DNA of 64,000 nt, from positions 1,674,001 to 1,738,000 of the forward strand of contig NZ_JAGS01000001.1 of NCBI RefSeq assembly GCF_000526775.1, given 5' to 3'. The notes under the pieces were generated by a model that saw only the letters and a program-made list of their open reading frames with translations, did no database searches and had not been told where the DNA came from. The DNA comes from Ruminococcus albus AD2013 (lineage in GTDB: Bacteria > Bacillota > Clostridia > Oscillospirales > Ruminococcaceae). Positions 59,820 through 64,000 of the stretch are shown here, piece by piece (position 1 is the stretch's first letter; each line of letters starts with the position of its first letter). Made by a program: the position numbers and the translations under genes.

Positions 59820-60698
59820 ATGAGTTCCCTTTTTGAAAAGCAGGACAGCCTTAATTCGCCTATCGAGACTTTTATTTTCGATACCGAAAAAATGAGCTTT
59901 CCCGTAAAACCCCACTGGCATTATTTTGCTGAATTCATATACGTTATCAATGGTAAAGCCGCCGTGACCTGTGACGGGATACAGTATGATGTATCCGAGG
60001 GAGAATTTATCATTTTATACCCCTCCGCCGTACACTCTATAATGTCAACCGACGGAAAACCTATTCTTTTCGCAGGACTTAAATTCGATCCCGCCAAATT
60101 TCAGAATTCTTCTTCATATGCGCCATCCGTTACCGCTGTTTTCAGGTACGCACGGTCGAAAGATATGCAGATACATTTCAGCTCTTCCGAATCAGAAGAG
60201 CTCAACTGCCGCGAGATCTTTTTTGACTGCGTCAAAGAGACCGAACTTTACCTTTATGGCAGAGATATCATCCTGCGTGCCCAGATCTATCGTCTCATTT
60301 TCGGCATTGTCAGAAAATGGATAGCATCCGGTCTCGATATCAACGGCTGCCCTGCAAGCTCAGCAGATGTTTTCGGGATCGAAAATATCGCAGAGTATAT
60401 CGACAGCTGCCTTGACGAGAACATTCGCGTCACGGATATCGCCGACAAATGTCACATGAGCTACTCGGGCTTTGCGGTAAAGTTCCGCGAACAGTACGGC
60501 ATGAGCTGCAAGGAATATATTGAGCGTATGCGCATATTCAAAGCCGAAGAGTATCTTCTGTTCACCGATCATGATCTAACTTTCATCAGCCAGCAGACAG
60601 GTTTTTCCGACTGCAGCCACTTTATACGAAGCTTCAAACGTCAGCGCGGGCTGACACCGAAACAGTTCCGTATGTCAAAAAAGAGATCGGGTGGATGA
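59820..60698 (+). CDS. AraC-family regulator, second copy
   Basis: 292 residues. An N-terminal cupin (KPHWHYFAEFIYVINGKAAVTCDGIQYDV) leads to the HTH pair IRVTDIADKCHMSYSGFAVKFREQYG and LTFISQQTGFSDCSHFIRSFKRQRG, then LTPKQFR. ATG 59820 has AGGAAGGA upstream; an earlier in-frame start lacks one. Between the divergent MATE gene and the co-directional oxidoreductase operon, either of which could be its target. Confidence 0.93.
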   Translation: MSSLFEKQDSLNSPIETFIFDTEKMSFPVKPHWHYFAEFIYVINGKAAVTCDGIQYDVSEGEFIILYPSAVHSIMSTDGKPILFAGLKFDPAKFQNSSSYAPSVTAVFRYARSKDMQIHFSSSESEELNCREIFFDCVKETELYLYGRDIILRAQIYRLIFGIVRKWIASGLDINGCPASSADVFGIENIAEYIDSCLDENIRVTDIADKCHMSYSGFAVKFREQYGMSCKEYIERMRIFKAEEYLLFTDHDLTFISQQTGFSDCSHFIRSFKRQRGLTPKQFRMSKKRSGG

Positions 60699-60786
60699 CA
60701 TATTACATTATAACACCACTCAACAGATAAAAATATCACTATTGAACTCAAAAATTGAATAAATCTATAAATATTACCTCATACCG

Positions 60787-60815
60787 TTGAAAAGCACTGC
60801 GAGATTTGATATTAT
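60787..60815 (+). promoter_or_regulatory. Promoter of the oxidoreductase operon
   Basis: TTGAAA (60787-60792), 17-base spacer, TATTAT (60810-60815). Confidence 0.75.
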
Positions 60816-60856
60816 ATGAACACGGAAAATAAACAGATCCAACAAGGAGGTTTATC

Positions 60857-61876
60857 ATGAGAGTATTGCTTATCGGCGGAACAGGAACTATCAGTATGGC
60901 AATAACCAGATTGCTTTTATCAGGTGATAACGAGGTCTATCTGCTAAACAGAGGCAGCAGAAACACAGGTCTTGAGGGAAATATCAAGTTCATTACGGCG
61001 GATATAAATAACGAAGAAGAGACTGCTGCAAAGATCAAGGATATGGAATTTGACTGCGTGGCTGAATTCATCGGATTCGTTCCCTCACAGGTCGAAAGAG
61101 ATTTCAGGCTTTTCAACGGAAAGACAAAGCAGTATATCTATATCAGTTCTGCATCGGCATATCAGAAACCGCCTCAGGGCTATCTCATAACCGAAGAAAC
61201 TCCACTTGAAAATCCTTACTGGGAATATTCAAGAAACAAGAAAGCCAGCGAGGAATATCTTTTTGAAAGATTCCATAAGGACGGCTTCCCTGTTACTATC
61301 GTCCGCCCAAGCCACACCTATGATGAACGCAGTGTTCCTCTGGGAGTACACGGCAACGGCGGAAGCTGGCAGGTCATCAGACGTATAATGGAGGGCAAGC
61401 CTGTTATAATACACGGCGACGGTTCATCGCTGTGGACAATAACCCACAACAGCGATTTCGCAAAGGGCTTTGTGGGTCTTATCGGCAAAAAAGAAACTAT
61501 CGGTCAGGCATATCATATAACATCCGATGAAAGCGTCAGCTGGAACAGCATATACAAGGCTATCGCTGATGCGCTGGGTGTTGAACTTGACCCATATTAT
61601 GTATCTTCTCAGATGTTGGCAAATATGGGCAGAGATTACGATTTTACAGGCAGTCTTATCGGCGATAAGGCAAACTCGGTGATATTCGATAACTCTAAGC
61701 TGAAGTCGGTGGTACCCGATTTCAAGGCAGAGATAAGTGCGGCAAAGGGTATCGAAATGACAGTTAAAAATATCCTCGCCCACCCCGAATATCAGCATGA
61801 GGACAAGGAATTCGATATGTGGTGCGACAAGGTTATAGATACTATCGAAAAAGCAAAGGAGAATATGAATGGTTGA
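60857..61876 (+). CDS. NAD-dependent epimerase/dehydratase-like SDR
   Basis: 339 residues, extended SDR. Nucleotide site GGTGTISMAITRLL at the start; catalytic YSRNK (about 126-130) after SSASAYQKPP, consistent with the YxxxK motif. VIIHGDGSSLWTITHNSDFAKGF and GQAYHITSDE are typical of sugar-nucleotide epimerase relatives and CSP41-like proteins. Substrate unknown, probably a sugar or sugar derivative. AAGGAGG precedes the ATG. Overlaps the next SDR gene by eight bases. Confidence 0.88.
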   Translation: MRVLLIGGTGTISMAITRLLLSGDNEVYLLNRGSRNTGLEGNIKFITADINNEEETAAKIKDMEFDCVAEFIGFVPSQVERDFRLFNGKTKQYIYISSASAYQKPPQGYLITEETPLENPYWEYSRNKKASEEYLFERFHKDGFPVTIVRPSHTYDERSVPLGVHGNGGSWQVIRRIMEGKPVIIHGDGSSLWTITHNSDFAKGFVGLIGKKETIGQAYHITSDESVSWNSIYKAIADALGVELDPYYVSSQMLANMGRDYDFTGSLIGDKANSVIFDNSKLKSVVPDFKAEISAAKGIEMTVKNILAHPEYQHEDKEFDMWCDKVIDTIEKAKENMNG

Positions 61877-62630
61877 TGTTAAAGGACGCTGGGCATTTGT
61901 AACAGGCGCAGCAAGAGGTATAGGATACAGAGCGGCTCTGTTCATGGCTGAACGCGGCTGCAATCTTATAGTTCACGGCAGAACTCCCGAACACTGTGAA
62001 AAGATAGTCGCAGAAGCAAAAGCGCAGGGCGTACAGGCTTATGCTGTCGGTGCTGAATTTTCCGACATAGCACAGGTCGAAAAAATGCTTGCCGATATCG
62101 ATGCACTCGGCGTGACGGTAGATATCGTCCTAAACAATGCAGGCATTCAGGTGGCTTACAGAACAGAATATCTTGATACTCCCGCTAAGGATTATGAGGA
62201 CAGCTTCAAGATTAATACCATAGCCCCCATGATGATAACCTATCATTTCCTTGCTAAAATGGGCAAAACAGGATTCGGACGCATTGTCAACACCACAAGC
62301 GGCATCCGTCTAGAACCCGAGCAGGCAGGATACAGCGCCAGCAAGGCTGCCCTTGACAAGGTTACAATGGATCTCGCATCAAAATACAATGGCACAGATA
62401 TATGCATAAACATCACCGATCCGGGTTGGTGCAGAACAGATCTCGGCGGACCTCACGCCCCCAATGACCCAGACAGCGCTCTCCCCGGAGTTGTGGTAGG
62501 TGCTTTCATCGATGACAAAAAGTCGGGAAGAAACTTTGCGGCTGGCAATTTCTACGATATGACCATTGAAGAAGCAGTCCGAAAAGCTGAAAGCGATATA
62601 CCCGTATACACAGGTTCAATCGGACTATAA
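61869..62630 (+). CDS. Short-chain dehydrogenase/reductase
   Basis: 253 residues, classical SDR. Cofactor loop TGAARGIGYRAALF, NNAG in VLNNAGIQ, and catalytic YSASK after NTTSGIRLEPEQAG are intact. SDRs of this type reduce or oxidise sugars, polyols or keto acids. Coupled to the epimerase-like gene by overlap and 26 bases ahead of the iron-type alcohol dehydrogenase gene, suggesting one short pathway of redox steps. Confidence 0.93.
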   Translation: MVDVKGRWAFVTGAARGIGYRAALFMAERGCNLIVHGRTPEHCEKIVAEAKAQGVQAYAVGAEFSDIAQVEKMLADIDALGVTVDIVLNNAGIQVAYRTEYLDTPAKDYEDSFKINTIAPMMITYHFLAKMGKTGFGRIVNTTSGIRLEPEQAGYSASKAALDKVTMDLASKYNGTDICINITDPGWCRTDLGGPHAPNDPDSALPGVVVGAFIDDKKSGRNFAAGNFYDMTIEEAVRKAESDIPVYTGSIGL

Positions 62631-62656
62631 TATAACCGAACATAAGGAGGATATCT

Positions 62657-63835
62657 ATGAATAACTTCAATTTTTACAGCCCTACAGAATTTGTATTCGG
62701 AAAAGACAGAGAAAATGAGTGCGGAACTTATGTAAAAAAGTTTGGCGGAAGCAAGGTACTTATCCACTACGGCGGAAATTCAGCTAAAAAGTCGGGCTTG
62801 CTGGACAGAGTAAAGAAGTCTCTTGAAAACAGCGGCATCGCTTATTGTGAGCTGGGCGGCGTACAGCCAAATCCCCGCGATGGTCTTGTATACAAGGGCA
62901 TCGAGCTTTGCCGCAAGGAAAATATCGACTTTATCCTTGCAGTAGGCGGCGGTTCTGTTATAGATTCTTCCAAAGCGATAGCAGCTGGTGTACCCTATGA
63001 CGGCGATTTCTGGGACTTTTACAGCGGAAAGCGTATCGAAAAGGCACTCCCTGTGGGCACAGTTCTGACCATAGCTGCGGCAGGAAGTGAGGGTTCGGGC
63101 GATTCCGTTATAACCAAAGAGGACGGTATGTTCAAGAGAGGTGCAGGTTCTGACGCACTGCGCCCTAAGTTCTCGGTAATGAATCCAGAGCTGACCCAGA
63201 CACTTCCCGCTTATCAGACAGCCTGCGGTGCTACCGATATCATGGCGCACGTTTTTGAAAGATATTTCACCAACACCACCGAGGTCGAGATAACCGACCG
63301 TCTTTGTGAGGCTGTGCTCATGACTATGGTGAAAGAAACCCCCAGAGTTATAGCAGACCCCAATAACTACGAAGCAAGAGCAAATATCATGTGGGCAGGT
63401 ATGGTAGCTCACAATAATATAGTCGGAGTTGGCAGAGAGCAGGACTGGAACAGCCACGGTATCGAGCATGAACTTTCCGCACTGTATGACTGTGCTCACG
63501 GTGCAGGACTTGCCGTTATCATGCCCGCATGGATGGAGTTCGTTTACAAGCATAATATCATGCGTTTCTGCCAGATGGCTGTAAGAGTTTTCGGCTGCAA
63601 TATGGATTTCGAGAATCCCGAGAACACAGCGATCGCAGGCATAAAAGCTTTCCGCAGATTCCTGCATGACATCGGTATGCCGATAAACTTTGCAGAACTT
63701 GGCGCTAAGGAAGAAGATATCCCCGTGCTCACTGAAAAGCTTGGTCTTGGCGACGGCAAAACAGGCGGTTTTGTTCATCTGTCATCTGAAGATGTATCGC
63801 AGATCTACAAGATAGCTGCAAAGGCTACTCTTTAA
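62657..63835 (+). CDS. Iron-containing alcohol dehydrogenase (YqhD/BDH-like)
   Basis: 392 residues. GGGSVIDSSKAIAAG binds the NAD(P) phosphates. Metal ligands appear as Asp and His in CGATDIMAHVFERYF and two His in GIEHELSALYDCAHGAGLAVIMP. FNFYSPTEFVFGKD at the start is typical of the butanol-dehydrogenase group. It reduces aldehydes or oxidises alcohols, probably with NADPH. AAGGAGG precedes the ATG. Last gene; 165 bases to the window end show nothing further. Confidence 0.95.
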   Translation: MNNFNFYSPTEFVFGKDRENECGTYVKKFGGSKVLIHYGGNSAKKSGLLDRVKKSLENSGIAYCELGGVQPNPRDGLVYKGIELCRKENIDFILAVGGGSVIDSSKAIAAGVPYDGDFWDFYSGKRIEKALPVGTVLTIAAAGSEGSGDSVITKEDGMFKRGAGSDALRPKFSVMNPELTQTLPAYQTACGATDIMAHVFERYFTNTTEVEITDRLCEAVLMTMVKETPRVIADPNNYEARANIMWAGMVAHNNIVGVGREQDWNSHGIEHELSALYDCAHGAGLAVIMPAWMEFVYKHNIMRFCQMAVRVFGCNMDFENPENTAIAGIKAFRRFLHDIGMPINFAELGAKEEDIPVLTEKLGLGDGKTGGFVHLSSEDVSQIYKIAAKATL

Positions 63836-64000
63836 TTATAACACGATCATACGTTAAGTAAGGTAAAAATAGTTTTTTGTCTTTCAGAAGGATATATTAA
63901 AAAAATAACGGGCAGCTGTTCATGAGAGTGGCTGTCTGTTACTGTTTACGTTATGTCCGGAAAGGGAAAAGCCTTGATTTTATCAGCTTTTTGTGATATA

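Noticed and set aside
62780..63778. Long open frame of 332 codons on the - strand
   Set aside because: It is antisense to the iron-type alcohol dehydrogenase, lacks a ribosome site and reads as low-quality Cys/His-rich protein.
1..64000. CRISPR arrays, tRNA or rRNA genes, prophage
   Set aside because: No regularly spaced direct repeats, cloverleaf sequences, rRNA segments or phage structural genes were seen when reading both strands.

Overview
The window looks like the chromosome of an anaerobic Gram-positive gut or rumen bacterium, most likely Ruminococcus or a close relative (Clostridia, Oscillospiraceae). This rests on a secreted protein with a dockerin and a cohesin-like domain, Prp plus an L27 with a cleavable N-terminal extension, a SUF operon with SufU, many Firmicutes-type promoters (TTGACA, 17 bp, TATAAT) and strong GGAGG ribosome binding sites. 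The genus is an inference; no rRNA gene is present.

Layout: 1-9.8 kb (mostly - strand) holds a partial polyphosphate kinase, a small operon of unknown proteins, an IS607-type element (serine recombinase, TnpB and a likely omega RNA), the dockerin protein, an unknown coiled-coil protein and glycerol kinase. 10.5-16.7 kb (+) holds housekeeping genes: radA, rplU-prp-rpmA, obgE, mrnC and yebC. 16.9-20.9 kb (-) is a candidate metal-handling operon: DUF4418 protein, MacB/LolD-type ABC transporter, acetyltransferase, Cys-rich lipoprotein and a wall-anchored cupredoxin-like protein.

20.9-39.0 kb is the outstanding region, a sulfur-scavenging locus. It holds an SsuABC/TauABC-type importer divergent from metA (with the Glu111 signature of an acetyltransferase), a gamma-glutamylcysteine ligase with a class II amidotransferase-like hydrolase, a LysR regulator, O-acetylhomoserine sulfhydrylase (metY), a LacI-family regulator, reverse transsulfuration genes (mccB, mccA), and a nitrogenase-like set: NifX-like, NifB, NifH, NifD-like, NifK-like, NifX-like. 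The NifD-like protein keeps both cofactor ligands (Cys258, His438) but lacks the Gln191/His195 pair needed for N2 reduction, and NifE/N/V are absent here. Context and residues point to a methylthio-alkane-reductase (Mar)-like enzyme that frees methanethiol or another thiol from organosulfur compounds. MetY would then make methionine and MccAB cysteine. A repeated palindrome (best copy GTGATAACGTTATCAC) lies upstream of the importer/metA, metY and mccB and suggests one regulon; separate tandem palindromes precede nifH.

39.1-45 kb carries a membrane-anchored metalloprotease and, convergent with it, the operon sufC-B-D-S-U plus an Rrf2 regulator, which can supply Fe-S clusters. 45.4-50.8 kb has a MATE transporter, a GH2 beta-galactosidase and a divergent AraC regulator. 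50.9-54.6 kb is the riboflavin operon ribD-E-BA-H under an FMN riboswitch. 54.6-58 kb encodes a large PAS/GGDEF/EAL protein. 58.3-63.8 kb holds another MATE transporter, an AraC regulator and an operon of an epimerase-like SDR, a classical SDR and an iron-type alcohol dehydrogenase.
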